Below, one piece after another: positions 1 to 41,797 of a DNA stretch of 64,000 bases (the first letter of the stretch is position 1; every line of letters begins with the position of its first letter). The position numbers and the translations under genes were made by a program. The DNA lies in the NCBI GenBank assembly GCA_910591455.2, contig OU342822.1, positions 11,725,016-11,789,015 on the forward strand, written 5' to 3'. The notes beneath the pieces were generated by a model. That model did not search any database and was not told the origin of the DNA. It saw only the letters and a program-made list of their open reading frames with translations. The stretch is from Pholis gunnellus. Its lineage: Eukaryota; Chordata; Actinopteri; Perciformes; Pholidae.

Positions 1-1701
1 CCGAAGAGTTAAAGTCAAATGTGTCCCTGTACTTTTGGTTCAGGGCGTATTCAAATTGTCCTCTTCCTCCTGTTCTAGCGACGCAGGTGAAAGTGGAGGA
101 AAAGATAAGATTATCCTTTATTAGTCCTCTACAGCGAGTTATCTCACTACAGCTCCGAAACTCTTCTTATTCGCCAAGGAATTGATTCAAACGTGTAGGT
201 GTGGAGGCTTTGTCGTTATTTAAAGGCACATTTGATGGAGCTGGACAGAGCATTGCTGCCAGCTAATCCTTTGTTGGTGAGTAATTTGATACTTTTTCAA
301 TGACTCGTATGTAATGAGTAATAGATTAGCGATATGAGTTGAACCCGGATGACATCAGAGAAGCAAAGATCACGTTAAGAGAATAAACAAACTAGAAAGT
401 TTCACTCATTAACATTTCCTGTGCTGTCAATTTCGAGCCACCAGGAAACCTCTGGGCGGAGGAGATAAAACGTAATGTTTGGTGACGCTGTGATGACAAA
501 GCCATCACATGAGTATGATTCACCTGCCCGATGACATCACATCCTGTTTGATTCCTTCATCAGTAAACAAGAGCAGCCGGAAATGGTGGTGGGGAAGAGC
601 GAAGGGGGTTTTCCTTCTGCTGTTAGTTGGGGAGGACTGAGCTGCTATATCACATTTCCACTTTTATTTTGGTTTCCTTTTGGGGAAACCATCTATCTGT
701 CAACACTTAAATGATCTCATAGTATCCAGCAGTCGCTTCAGACAAAAATATATTCACCCCTTTCCTTTTTCCATCTCATACAGTTATTTTAATCTGATTT
801 TCAGGCTTTGTTGGGGGAGGCAACTCCTGTTTATTTGCAATGGGATATGACCGATTTCCTCTTCGTGATCACAGAGTTTAATGTAGCGTATGACTTCAGT
901 GCAGGCAGGATTTTGTAAGGCGGCACCTAAGAATATCATTAGCAATCAGTCTTCATATCAGTCTTCAATTAGTTGATTCATAAATTGGTCAGAAAATATT
1001 GAAAAAATTGCCAGCAAGAGCTTTTGCAATTTGCAGAATGCAACTTGTCTTATTGAAATGATTATTTTGAATTTCAGAGCAGATCTTTCTCAGATAAATG
1101 GATAACAAACTGACCATTCAAATAGCGTCAAATAGCGTTCATGTAACCTCTGAGGGTTTTAATTGTGTCCAGAGCTCTGCTGAATCGGCCTATATGCTGT
1201 TCGTCTACTGTTTATATCCTCACTACCTAGATTACAGAGTCACACGATAAACAAGACATTCAGCAATACCTCAGCCAGTAAGTGTTGCCATAACCATACT
1301 ATCGCATTTTAGATATCTCAAACAATCACAGGAAACAGTTGAAAAGTAAATTCAGGTCATTTTTCTGTGTTGGACAAGCTACCTGACAAACTCCACCCAT
1401 CTTATCCTCGAAGCAGAATTAAAACCATGATAAGAGCGTCCAGTTGGCACCAGGCTATCCGCTTGTTTTTCCTCAGACGCGGTGCTATCGTCTGTCATCG
1501 TCGCCGTGTGTTTTAAAGTGCAAGGTGTGGTGTTGGTTTACAAAGGATCGGGAATGTGTTTGTGGGTTTATCCAGGTTAGGATAATTGCAGCAAGTCGCT
1601 GACCCACATCAGCCCTGTTTGTATGGTTCCTGGTCACTGCAACAGGAGGTCACAGAAAGCAGGGGTTTAAAAAGCTCCTCAAGGTGATTGACGTATGCTA
1701 A

Positions 1702-1841
<140 letters not shown>

Positions 1842-2573
1842 ACTACTCATGTATGTTTTTAAGAAGATCTAGGTCATTCATTTTCAGAGTTAAGTACATC
1901 TTAGTTGGTTTCTTATCAAAGGTCAATGTTTGCCACCGTCTGAGATCGCACAGCAAGCCGTGCAGTTTTGTTTTCCCTGGAAGAAAAACTTAAGACCGGG
2001 GAAAACTAGGAAGTGAGAAAGTGTGTGTGGCGCTGAGAGGGCCAGGAGCTGCTTCATCAATCCCAGGAAGCCTTGCAACCAGGAGGCAGGAACAACTGCT
2101 ACTGGCTCCGAGAAAGGGGGACTTTCCTCCATCCTGCTCTGTTAGGAAGCAGAACAATGACCAAATTACTCACACATACAATGACCACTGGCTTGGATAT
2201 TTTCTGTGTGTGCTCATACAGACCAGCTCACAGCAGGTTGCTCTTTGAGCTCTGAGCCCTGCGATCTCTGCCCGCTGGCTGTTTTTGGGCAGTCTAACCC
2301 TTTGCCCTGACCCCACCCCTTATATCCAAGAAGCTGTGATATTGAAGATGTCACTGGGGAGTCGAGACCAAGAAAAAGGCAGAGCCTCTGAACTGATGCT
2401 GCGTGTAATGTGACCTACTTGTTGTGGTGTTTTTTTTGGGGATGGACGAGACGGCCCGTCCTTGTGCTGCCCTCTTTTCCTCTCCTTCTGCATCAGCTTT
2501 TGGTCACACATACCCACACCTCCCTCCTGTTAATCACTACTATCTCACATTAATTCTTGATCACTGTCTCTCT

Positions 2574-2650
2574 CCCCCCCCCCCCCCCCCCTTCTTCTCT
2601 CCCTGTCACAGTTTCAGCGACAGCTCGCGCTCGCTTTTTTTTTTTTTTTT
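2574..2650. repeat. Poly-C and poly-T homopolymer tracts
   Basis: An 18-base C run (2574-2591) is followed by a 16-base T run (2635-2650). Such runs are prone to length error in assemblies. Confidence 0.9.
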
Positions 2651-2831
2651 CCAGTGTTGATTTCACTTGTGTCACTTGCGTCGCCTGCAGTGCTGGCCGC
2701 TTTCCAGTTCTTGCGGCTAACCCACAAAGTGAGCGAGGACAGAGAGCGAGGGCCCAGTTGGAAAGAGGCTAGTCTTGCAGCAGTAATTGGTCAGGAAGTG
2801 GGCTGCTTGGATGTTTGAGCTCTTCTCACCC

Positions 2832-2908
2832 TCTCTCTCTCTCTCTCTCTCTCCCCCTCCCCTCCCAGTGGGCAGGTCAGTTCAGTTGTGTTTAGCTTCC
2901 ATCTGTTC

Positions 2909-2986
<78 letters not shown>
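2832..2986. repeat. (CT)n microsatellites
   Basis: Two CT tracts (2832-2852 and about 2911-2986) are separated by about 60 bp of unique sequence. Confidence 0.95.
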
Positions 2987-2989
<3 letters not shown>

Positions 2990-3208
2990 TTTCCTCTCAG
3001 TGTCCCTCTTTCTCTCTGAACTGATCTCATAGAGGGGTGGACCCGCTTCGACACGAGCCCCACCGCTCTGAAGCCAGTCAGTGTTTCTGTGACTGTGCGT
3101 TTAGTGTGAAACTTTTTGAGTGGCTGGCTAAGGATGTAACCCGTGATGAGAGGACACTGGGATACCAGCGGCTGAGAACAGGCTAATCGTGGGGATGGGC
3201 TCTCTGAG
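2990..3208 (+). other. Possible alternative 5' exon (weak)
   Basis: A good donor (AG|GTGAGT) follows position 3208, and 14 bases before it an ATG (3195) opens a frame Met-Gly-Ser-Leu. The phase (2) does not fit the plekhg1 exon 2 acceptor (phase 1), so this could only be a noncoding leader exon, with translation starting in exon 2 (for example at 19915). No promoter signal is visible. This is inference from a single splice donor. Confidence 0.15.
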
Positions 3209-3869
3209 GTGAGTTGTCATTGTATTTGTGTGGCGCTGTAAACTGCCAGGACACAGAGATGGGCCTCTGGTGTTTGATGTGCAATCTTTAATTTACTGTA
3301 AATGGTTCTGCTCTCACAACATGCTCAGACGACACACAGTGCAGAGTTTTTTTTTTTTTTTTTCCTTCTTAACAGCCCGGCTCTTTATTTAATCATAATT
3401 GCAGAGGTCGACCCCACCAAAGCCGGTCTGACTTCCAATTACTCGGTCCAAAGTCTCAATTTGGCGTGACTCTAATGGCACCTTTGCCCACTTGTCTGAT
3501 TAGGAACCATGCTGCTGTAATTTGACGTCAATCATTTAGGCTTAAGCTTGTGAGTCAATGCTGGATGGACATATAATAACACTTTCACCTTTGTGTTTCT
3601 GAGATGATGAACAACATGCTGTTTGTACGTGCGTTCATGTTTGAAGAACCATCTATCGTTTGTAAGTAACACTTGATTTAACAATGTTTTTGGTGCAATT
3701 TTAACATACGTAGTGGTTAGAAAAATTCAAATAGCTTAATTAAGTCTTAGAAGTATCATAGCTTTTGCAGCCTTATCTCCACAGGGAACATTGGATACAA
3801 CAGAAATCTAATTTGTCAGCTTTTACCTGAAACGTGGTTTATTTCATAGTGTAATAATGAAGTGTTTTG

Positions 3870-3872
<3 letters not shown>

Positions 3873-3914
<42 letters not shown>

Positions 3915-3933
3915 TGAGTGTGTGTGTGTGTGT
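3873..3933. repeat. (GT)n microsatellite, interrupted
   Basis: GT tract with GA interruptions near 3912-3920. Confidence 0.9.
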
Positions 3934-4207
3934 GAGCGCGTTCACACACACGTGTGTTGTCCTTTGTGGTGTGTCCTCATTCTGGGAGCTCTAACTGGAG
4001 CACCCAGCTTCTGAGGGACACGGACGGACAAAACGGGATGGACTCATTTGTTGTCGTATGTGACTCGTGTCATATATCTTAATCATTAACATTTATGACG
4101 GGATGTTTTTTGTCACCTGCTTGCTGGTCATCTGACTTTACATTTTTTTTTACGGTGGTTTCTTGTACTGTACGCTGGCTGTACGATAGATCAGACTTAT
4201 ATATATA

Positions 4208-4281
4208 TATTAGAAATACTGGGAAATGATCCAAATGCAACCATTTGATACAAGGCGTAGCCTAGAAGGGATACCGTAGAC

Positions 4282-4330
<49 letters not shown>

Positions 4331-4364
4331 GTCTACGGTACATCATTTCCCAGTATTTCTAATA
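4208..4364. repeat. Interrupted palindrome around an (AT)n core
   Basis: Outer arms 4208-4230 and 4342-4364 are perfect reverse complements over 23 bases. Inner arms 4272-4285 and 4327-4340 (TACCGTAGACCAAA and its complement) flank an (AT)n tract at about 4286-4326. On the left, 41 bases (4231-4271) separate outer and inner arms. On the right only one base does, so one arm has gained or lost about 40 bases. It may be a decayed foldback or MITE-like element, or a palindrome grown around an AT repeat. Confidence 0.85.
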
Positions 4365-4882
4365 GTAAAACTGGTTCAGATATTATGGATGATAACCTTA
4401 TGTTATTGTGCTCATGAATACAGGGATGAACATACTCTATATCTCCTCCTTAGATATATATTTAAACTGTTAACAGAACCGTGTTGTTTTTGGTTACTTC
4501 AAAAACATAAACGTAAGATAATGTAAGAGCCAAATGCAGCACATCTTAATATGTGTGCATATATATTAGTGAATCCTTTTGTAAATCTATTATCTTGCTC
4601 TTAAAAAGACCATGCCATAGGTGTGCATATTTAACACATTGCTACATATTAAGGAAGGTATTTTGTATTCTCATAGCATTGCTAATATTGTAAAAGTACC
4701 GTATATGCACTGTATTATTTTAGTGTGTCACGTGTTTCCCTAATGGGAGAAAAGTCCCTATGTCTGCGCTCTGCTGGTCTCCTTTCCTGGAGCGGGACCC
4801 TCGTCCTGCATTTTAATCTGAGGCCAAACACAGCTTCCTCCGTATATCCGCCACATATGCTCACTCAACACACAACAACTCT

Positions 4883-4984
<102 letters not shown>

Positions 4985-5795
4985 CACAATACTTGATTTC
5001 TGTTTTCACATGTACTGTATACTACACAGACTCAATAGAAAGAACATTGACAATGTATTGCTATATATACTGTAGTGTTGATAAGTAGAGAAATATCTAT
5101 CTACAATCCCCACAGCCAAATATATTCACTGATAAAAAAATGAAAGTTATAGTTCCTTGATACCACCTGTTTGTCTCCTCTCCTCCTGGTGATTTCCTTC
5201 TTGTCTGTTAATGTGAATAGTTACCAACTCGCTGCATAGTTGAATACTGACATTATCTCCCATCGTAAATACTTTTCTGCTATGGCCGTGGTGCCACCCT
5301 GCTCTATCATTAGCTGCGGCTGTTGACCTTGTTTGTTGTTGACGTAGCAGCTGTAGTTATTTCTGTGTCACTGTTGTTTAGTCTGCTGAAACGGCGAAGA
5401 CGCTCCTTGTTTTCCTGGACGTTCCTCCGGACAATTTTGAGGGATTCCTGCTCTTGTATAAACTGAAACCGTTGCCTCAGTGAGGTTTCTGGCGGGCAAG
5501 AGTCCGAAATTCCTGGTCTTGTCCTGGCACCGCGAGCAGCCGGCTGCTGCGGCCGGAGGGAATACCGTCCGAGAATCTGGAAACCTCATAAATCTGGGAA
5601 ATGGAAAAATCAATGCAGGATATTGCAGAGTTGATCAGGATTGTAGATTTTTCACAGACGAAATTAGGCACGGCACAGAGTACGTTTGTTACTGGTTCAG
5701 AGCTCAGTTTATGATTTATGGACTTTGGTGATCTAATACGACAAGTGTGCTGCAGCGCATCACTAACTTGACAACAAAAGATCACTTTCTTACAT

Positions 5796-5995
5796 CAAGC
5801 TAGCAGCTACCAAGCTAGCAGCTACCAAGCTAGCAGCTTCCCGCGTTTCCAGTCTTTTTGCTAAGCTAAGCTAACCAGTCGCTGGCTGTATAGCTTCATA
5901 TTTAATGGACAGATACGAGAGTGGTATTGATCTTCTCATCTAACTCTCTGCCACAAAGTGAATAAGCGTATTTCCCAAAATCTCAAACTATTCCT
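5796..5995 (+). mobile_element. Teleost interspersed repeat, copy 1, with 15-bp triplication
   Basis: Contains the teleost repeat core 'ccagtctttttgctaagcta' followed by the usual downstream text (gtggtattgatcttctcatc, aataagcgtatttcccaaaa). I recognise this as a very common dispersed element in fish genomes. At its 5' side a 15-bp unit (caagctagcagctac) is repeated three times at 5796-5840, the last copy slightly diverged. No coding capacity. Confidence 0.7.
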
Positions 5996-6999
5996 TGAAA
6001 TTGGCCTATTTCAAAAAAATGTTTCCTGCTTCTAGCGACCGCTACTGCTTCTTTGTAACAGATGAGTCATTCACTACTGATTGCTTAGTGATAACATACT
6101 AAACTATCCTCCTTCCAAACAAGACATTGGCTGGCTTATTAAGGCTGCCCCCTCTTAGTCAACTAATTGGATGTTTTGGTTTTAGTCGACTAAGATTTCT
6201 TTGGTTGATTGGTTAACTTTCAATGCTTTTTCATGTTCAATGACTTATTTCCTCTAAGATTTAAAGTGTTGCTTTTGTGTGATTAATTGTGGAGATTCCT
6301 CATTTATATCAACTAATCTAATAGTCAACAAAATCGTATGAGTGTTAAGCAAATAAGAATTTCTTTGGTGGAAGACAGCCTTACTGATTATCAGGCTAAT
6401 ACAATTAATGTTGTTGTTTTTTAGCACGGGAGACGGATGTTTATTTCCCATTTCCATCAAAAAGCCGGTACTGTTGTTTATTAGACACAATCACGATTGG
6501 AAGGTCAAGACAAATGATGATGTCCTGCAGATAGGTGGATCAGAAAACATTCCATGTGTCGTCCGTTACATTTGGAGGACTATTTTGTCAGTGAGGAATG
6601 ACTTTTACTTAAGGCGGGAAAGGGGCCAAAACTGTGTGTTAAGAGGTTAATGAAGAGCTCAGGCGGCAAGAACAAACGCTTTAGGAGTTGTGGCACTTAA
6701 GGAATCTGTGTGTGTGTGTGTGTGTGTGCTTGTGAGAAAGACAGAGTGTGTGTCTGCAGATGATCCATCATGCCAGTGACAAAGACAGACACGGTCACAG
6801 AGGGAGGGGGAAACTGTATATGAATGACCCCTCCACCCACAAACTCCTGTCATTAGTCACAGTCTCTCAGTCTGAATCTGGTTCTCTCTGTTTAGTCCTC
6901 CAGTGTGCTGTATAGGTTACCACAGAAACAGCCTTCACTTTAAACTGTGGACAGCTGAGAAAATGAAGAAGCTGTCAGGCTGTCTGAGCATTGAACCTG

Positions 7000-7003
<4 letters not shown>

Positions 7004-7062
<59 letters not shown>
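7004..7062. repeat. (CA)n microsatellite, 59 bp
   Basis: Uninterrupted CA tract. Confidence 0.97.
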
Positions 7063-7065
<3 letters not shown>

Positions 7066-7957
7066 TCACAGCAATAACATCCAGCCTGCAGCCCTCCTCC
7101 CTCCAGGACATGTTTAAGTGGATGGGGACAGTTCTTATTTCTGATTACACACACGCACTAAAACATTTTCAAGAGGCTGTAGTCTTTTAAGTAGGAGTTT
7201 ACAATGCTGTTGGAGAACCAGTGATTGTATGTATATGTATGTGTGTGTGTGTGTGCACACACCAGTAAAAGTTGAGTGTGTATGAACCCGGTGCCCTGCT
7301 TCACTGTTTGCACTGCCCAAGTGTTATGAGGAATGGAGTGGTTTATTGACAATAAGCATTTTCTTCCCTCTCTCCCGCCCTCTCTCACTGTCTTTCCACA
7401 TGCCACTCTGCCTTGGAGATGAATGCCTCACTGTCGTCATAGTGACCACCATGGCGCTATGGCTCCCGAGCAAACTCTCGAACCATCAATTCTGACTCTG
7501 GGTGCTTTGGCGTGAGTTGGAGGAGGGTGTTTGTCTGCGTTGTAGCTTGTTGTGAGCGTTGAAAAGCAGAGAGGCCTGTTGGGAAATCTGCTGTCTGAGT
7601 TGAGAGGGATGACACGGGAGCAGAGCCGAGATAGGGCGGTGATGAGGAGCACCGGCGTAGGGAAAAACACATTATTGACTTGACTGCAAGTAGCGCAAAA
7701 ACTATTAGTCGATTTTAAAAATGTGATTGTCGATTAATCATTTCAAAGAGTACGCCCACAATTAAGCAAAGCACCTCTATAAAGTGTGGGAACTTGCAAT
7801 CGACAGATTAAAAAAAGAGTCATTCATGTAGCGGAGAGATCCTGAATTAATGTGGAACAACCATCAGATTGGATCCTACATTACCCATAATGCAACTCAA
7901 CAGCATCTTTAACTAATTGCTGTTTACATTTGTTGATGAATGGATTTAACAAATGAG

Positions 7958-8160
7958 TTAATTATTGAGCTTTAGGGGTTCTGATTTCTTACCACTGGAC
8001 AGAGCCATGCTAACTGTTTCCCCCCCGTTTCCAGTCTTTATGCTAAGCTAGGCTAACCACGCTCTAGCTTCTTAGTGTACAGACATTAAAGTGGTATCAA
8101 TCTTCTTATGTAACTCTGTAAATAAGCGTATTTAACAAAATGTTGGACTATTTCTTTAAG
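7958..8160 (+). mobile_element. Teleost interspersed repeat, copy 2
   Basis: Same family as the element at 5796: 'attgagctttaggggttctg', 'ggacagagccatgctaactg', 'gtttccagtctttatgctaa' and 'gtaaataagcgtatttaaca' occur in the same order, ending in 'ctatttcttta'. Noncoding and diverged. Confidence 0.7.
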
Positions 8161-8662
8161 ATTACCGGCCAAAACCATGGAAGACGCCACCTTGGGCTCT
8201 GGGACATTGTGACAGGCATTTTACAGACCGTTAATAACTTATAAGCAACACATTATATCAATAATGAAAATGATCATCATTGGAGCACTTATCACAAGCT
8301 GCTGTAATGTTTCTCTCATCCATCAGGGAAAGATATTTACTTTTGCTGGATTACAAATCTGTAATCAAAACAATGAACTAATCTGTGATTTAGATCAATA
8401 CTCTCAGCCTTTCCGTCTCCCCTTTCGTACCCATGTGTCTACACGTGTAGCGGCACATATGGCGATTGTCGCATCCAGTAAAAGAGGAACAATATTGTTA
8501 CTCTGGTTGATCTCCTGCAGGGAGGCCTTCGGAGCATACAGGGGGCATCAGATAAGCTGGACTGCTGCTGTATGCTTCTGTCATCAACAGGTCGTGCTTG
8601 GCTGAACCGAGGAGTTTAGACGCTACCTCTGTGTGATTGCAAAGCTGGAGGTGCTCATTATG

Positions 8663-8665
<3 letters not shown>

Positions 8666-8743
<78 letters not shown>
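8666..8743. repeat. (GT)n microsatellite, 78 bp
   Basis: Uninterrupted GT tract. Confidence 0.97.
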
Positions 8744-8745
<2 letters not shown>

Positions 8746-8842
8746 CTTGCGGTGGTAGGGGGAGGTGGACAGTATTTGGATTGGGAGTTTAGATTTAGGC
8801 GCTTCGTGGGTCAACGGACCCTCAGACCATTAGAGAGAGGGG

Positions 8843-8986
<144 letters not shown>

Positions 8987-9197
8987 AGTGGGTCTCTATT
9001 ATTTTATGGTGAGGAGAGGGGGGGTGGTGTTAGCAGGACCCCATGCTGCTGGGACCAGTCCCTGTCTTTAAAGAGGGACGACAAATAGTCGACACATTTG
9101 CTTTAGTGCGAGAGACTGAGGGCCCATTGTCTCACGTGTGTCTTCTTTATGGGCCACATTGCCCGTCCTGAACTGATTTCTCAAATGATACACGTTT

Positions 9198-9270
9198 AGA
9201 GCAGAGGTTTCCAACCTGGAGATCGGGACACCTATGAGGGGTCAAAAGATGAATCTGAGGGGTCCTAAGG
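9198..9270 (+). mobile_element. Fragment of a teleost interspersed repeat
   Basis: Text of the type 'agaggtttccaacctggaga ... ctatgaggggtcaaaagatg ... ctgaggggtc' resembles a common fish dispersed repeat. Identified from memory of the family only; boundaries uncertain. Confidence 0.4.
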
Positions 9271-10699
9271 TTTAAGGACTTATTTCTGCTCGACATTTGT
9301 TTGTTTTGCCAAACTTTCCTCTAATCTAAGTTGGTTTTTTTTTGGACTTCCTTTTAGTTCCTCAGGCCTTTACTCACTCACATGTAGTGCTGGGTATTAA
9401 ACTGTGATTCTTACCAACCAAACTGCTTTTTAAACTCTGTAGAATCTCGCTTTGGAAACTATCAAGTATCAAAAGTTGCAATCCAATACTTTAAATATTT
9501 CCTGTTGTACTTTTTTTTTACTTGGGCAAAGTTCTTGTTTGGCTGCTTGTGTTAACGCAATGTTAAAGGGTTTCTGTAGGGATGTAATATTGCACTTCCA
9601 TTAGATCTGGGGACTTACAAGATACTGAGATTCAGGACTTTTTCACAATGGCCGAGATGTTCTGAACGCCCTTGTATGAGTCAAGTTTCAAAACAAATAC
9701 CACAATGCAACTCCGTATCATCTTTAATTAAACCCTCCCCGGAGCCACACCTCCATTTTGTAACGCAGCCTGCATTCTTTAAAATGCTGTGACTGTCTCT
9801 TCCTCCTTTTTATACGCCGAAATTCTTCCGCACTGTGTTCTGGCTCACATAGCTCAAAAAGATGCGATTGTTAGATTCCGGCACTACAATTTTAAAATCG
9901 CATACAAATATTGCCCAAGGACAATCTGTAGTTCAAACAAGCGGCTCTAGAGCAAATGAACGGGGGCCTTCGGATGCTGCCAACATGGAGGGAAGTTTAA
10001 TATTCCCCATTTGCATACACTGTCCACATTGTAATGATGCACAGCTGGTTGGAAAGCTGGTTGTATCCCTTTAAGTCTTAAGCCCAAGACGAAATATCCC
10101 TGATGACTACTGTGACGAGTAACTTAATTTGTAAAATCAGTAGAGTGTGCCTAAAAACAACGTTTTGTTAAATACAAAAGTGTATTTGTATAAAAGTATG
10201 TTAGCATATTTATTTCCCAAAGTAAGTGATTGGAGGAAAAAAAAGCCAAACCGTTTGGGAACCCACTTCTGGCATTCTTGTGTGCTCATTCGGTCCAGCC
10301 TTTCTCTGATGTGGGACACAATGAGCGGTGCGGTGGATGAGGAGCTTTTGTTTGAGCTGGCTCTATTGATCAGCCGTAACCTCCTCCCCCCCTTACCTCC
10401 TTGTAAAGTGTATGTACGTGTGTGATCTCTGGAGCTGTGCGCCAACAGCAGCAGTTCAGCTGCCTGCTGAGCGTGCAGCAGACGTACACACACACGCACA
10501 CAAAAGGTGTCGCCGGCCCTGCAAGCGTTACGAACCCAGCTGTAAAAGTTTGATTTTGGAAGGAGCGGAGAGGAGGCAGTAAGGAAATGGAGAGGGGGAA
10601 GATAAAAGAAGGGAAAGAAAGAGAGGAAGGAAAGAGAGGAGGAACTCCCAGCTCCTTGTAATTTGCTGCGGGAGAGAGGGAGGAGGAGTCAAGGGGAGG

Positions 10700-11244
10700 G
10701 GAATACCCAGCAGGGAGGGAGCAGCAGAGAGCAGAGGCCATTCACTCTGACACACACACACACACACGCACACACACACACACACACACTCGCATGCAAA
10801 CACACACATGAACACTTTTAGACACACACATGCATGCGGTGGATGTGTTGCCTAAGGAGAGAGGGAGGGAGAGAGGCATTCAGACACAGGAGATCCTTAG
10901 CAAAGTGAAGTGAGAGAAAGAAAAGACATCAGCCAGGGGAGTGTGTTTGAGTGTGTGTGTGTGTGTGTGTGTGTGTGTTCTGGAGAAAACCTGAGTCTAT
11001 GCTCCTGTGTGTATTTTGGTGGAGCGGACTGCACGTTTTGCTCCCAGAAGAAAGGACTCACAATGATTTGGGAAGTCTAAAGGAATCTTTCCAGGCTTTT
11101 GCTGCAAAATACTGTTTGGAATACTCTGGATATGTGACCTGCTCAGGAAATCCCGTTTACCTTTAAATCTGCGTCTGAACTTAAAAAAACTTTAAAAAAA
11201 AAAAGAATTCACTCTAATTTCTGGTAAATTGGAGCCAAACCACA
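10700..11244 (+). promoter_or_regulatory. plekhg1: Putative 5' leader and proximal promoter region of plekhg1
   Basis: Sequence just upstream of the plekhg1 start codon. It is purine-rich around 10560-10740 and 10855-10930 (GAGAGGGAGGGAG-type), with short CA/GT tracts at about 10749-10789 and 10950-10978. No TATA box or clear initiator could be chosen, so the transcription start is unknown. The start codon context is CCACAATGC. Placement rests on the coding exon starting at 11245. Confidence 0.35.
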
Positions 11245-39335
<28,091 letters not shown>

Positions 39336-41260
39336 GTCTACATGACAAATAAAAGCCAAATATATGTAAACATACAGCATATAGCAACAAAACGGACACT
39401 GCTGCTTTGCCTTGAATGCCATCCACCATTCAACATCATAATCCACAAACGTAACACATAGATCAACATAGTTCAGAATTACTTTCTTTGATTGCAGCCA
39501 TATTTTTAACAACTTAGGTGAAACTCACTGTTACAGAACTTCTATGTAAATGATAGGTTGCTGTTAATAGTCAAAAGCCTGCAGGTGAGCTGCCTTAGCA
39601 CTTCGTCGGCGGTCAAAGCAAAAATGTTCTCAGTCATTTGTAAACCCATTCAGTGTGACTGAGTGGGTTTTAATATATCAAAGGAATTCAAACTCTTTTA
39701 TTGCTTTACGTGTGCGCCTTGTAGAGATAATTGGAGTCATATTAATTGGTTCTGCTGGAGAACTTTGTGCCAATAAACTGTTGTACAGTTACAGTAGTTC
39801 AGGATATCTGTTACCAATTGTAAGAAATACAATCTTGTCTGTGCCCATCATCTCAAACCGAAGTAGAAGCACCAACAATCTGATGATCTTCGGCGGATCT
39901 TGACTCGCCACGTCAGGAGTACATCTTTCTTTTAATTTGCTGTTAAGGTTATTTTAATGGCTTTCTCGGCACGAGCTGATCTTAATCTGTGTAGGAGCTG
40001 TGAGCCACAGTGGTGGCTAGTGTTTTTAATTGTGCTTCCACTAACAAACTGCTCTGAACAAGCAGCTTTACAAATTTGCTACTCGGGCTAGATTGTCACT
40101 TTTAACAGCTTTTTAGCAATAATTGTAACAAAAATGATGCAGCTGTAAAAACAAAATATGTTGGCTAATGTCCAATAGGTTAAGTATAACTACACTTAGA
40201 CCTGTAAGTCTGTTTAAAGTTATAGGATTTCACTCTACCTGCCACCGTTGTCATCAATGGGGTATCACGCTTTAAAATCAAGAGAAGACGCTGATATTTT
40301 AGATAATCTATAAGAAACCGTAGGGCTTTATATTTATTTTGAATCTGTGAGTAAATCAGAGATGTTTCTACGTGTTATGGTCTGGAGGCATCCATCATGT
40401 AAAATGTTTTTAAATCACATGTTTTAACATTTTGTTTTTAGAGGGACCACGAAGGAGAACATGAACACAGTTAGTTAAAAGACCACAGTACTGTATTTGA
40501 TGTATTATGATTTCCTCTCCAATGAATAGTCTGTTTTCACTTTAACGTTGAGACACTCCCAGCTGCCACACTATATTGCATCTTCAGTCACAGAAAGAAA
40601 GTCACAGTGAGATAGTTGTCAGTCACTTTAATAATGTTCATACGACACAATTGTTTTCTCTTCCACAATTTATCACACACTCTTTACAAAAAACACTAAA
40701 GTTGTCCTATTTATTTGAAAGCATCGCTGTTATTTTGGTCTTTATCCCTATTAAAGCCACAGACAAGTTGTAAAATAAAGTATTTATTAAAAGATGGTTT
40801 TATTCAGATTTAGGGGCGCAGACAAAATTTGAATCAAATACTGTGAATATTTTCAGAAGTAGGTTTTCTATCACGCACTGCTTAACATAACATAAGTTCC
40901 AAATCACAGCATGTGAAAAGTTGAAAAGCACAATATCATGGCCTAATGTTAATATCAGGAAATATGCATCAAAAGTTAGGAATATGAAGTATGTTTTTTT
41001 TTTTCATTGTACATTTTGTCTTGTTTCACTGGTGGGGATTATTTGTCTTCATTGACTCTTTTTTTTTGCACTTTTCTGTATTTTTTTTATGTTTTATTTG
41101 TAAACACTTTGTAAAGATGTACATTTTAGGAAAGTTATTCTTGTATGCGATCGGTATGCTTCGTAATGTTTTAATGTTTAAGTTATGTGCTGTATTTTTT
41201 TTAACTGCGATAGTTGTCATTGCTCAATAAAACAATGTATTGGAGGTAATAAATTCAGAT
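39336..41260 (+). other. plekhg1: plekhg1 3' UTR (inferred extent)
   Basis: About 1.9 kb of A/T-rich sequence without reading frames after the TGA at 39333-39335. AATAAA occurs at 39348 (only 13 bases after the stop), 40774 and 41226. The last is the best candidate because a GT-rich stretch (tctgtgtttttgtggttc) follows at about 41268. Confidence 0.5.
41226..41231 (+). terminator. plekhg1: Probable distal polyadenylation signal of plekhg1
   Basis: AATAAA with a GT/T-rich downstream element about 40 bases later. An alternative AATAAA lies at 40774-40779. Confidence 0.5.
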
Positions 41261-41797
41261 TAAACTCATCTGTGTTTTTGTGGTTCATCATTAAATAATT
41301 ATAAATATGGTACAGAGCAGCAGCTGATATCCATTCACATCTTATGGTAATTAGAAGGAAGTACGCATTGCTTTTCATTTCAAGGAGAACTATGAGACAT
41401 CAAATACAAGCAGAGCAGCCTGAAAATATGACACAATTGAAATATTAATAAATAAGAATATGCGCAGCGAGGGATAAAATGAATCCCCCACTTATTTAAT
41501 AGCATGTTTGGTAGCATATCTTTGTTTTATCAGCAGGGATGACACGGATAACATTTTATGTATCATGCAGAATATAATGTGGGTATCATCACACTCCCTT
41601 GAGGTTTCAACATAATGCTATAAGTGACCAATTGATTACATTGTGATAGATATATATAAAGAAGTTATGGCCATACAATTATTTTCCAAAAAAGCCAAAA
41701 GTCAGATATGTCCTCCGTGATAAGAAGTATATCCGGACCAATAATACATTTTTGAGGCCAAACCCAATATTGAAATTTGAGAGTTAAAAAAAAATCT

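Noticed and set aside
2787..3063. Ser-Leu and Arg-Glu frames at 2787-3063 and 23428-23763
   Set aside because: They are translations of CT tracts; no conserved flanking protein.
7869..7895. A ZNF143-like motif (TTACCCATAATGCAACT) near 7880
   Set aside because: It is isolated, far from any start codon and in repeat-like surroundings.
40991..41230. Small hydrophobic reading frame in the plekhg1 3' UTR
   Set aside because: It is T-rich low-complexity sequence with no similarity and no splice context.
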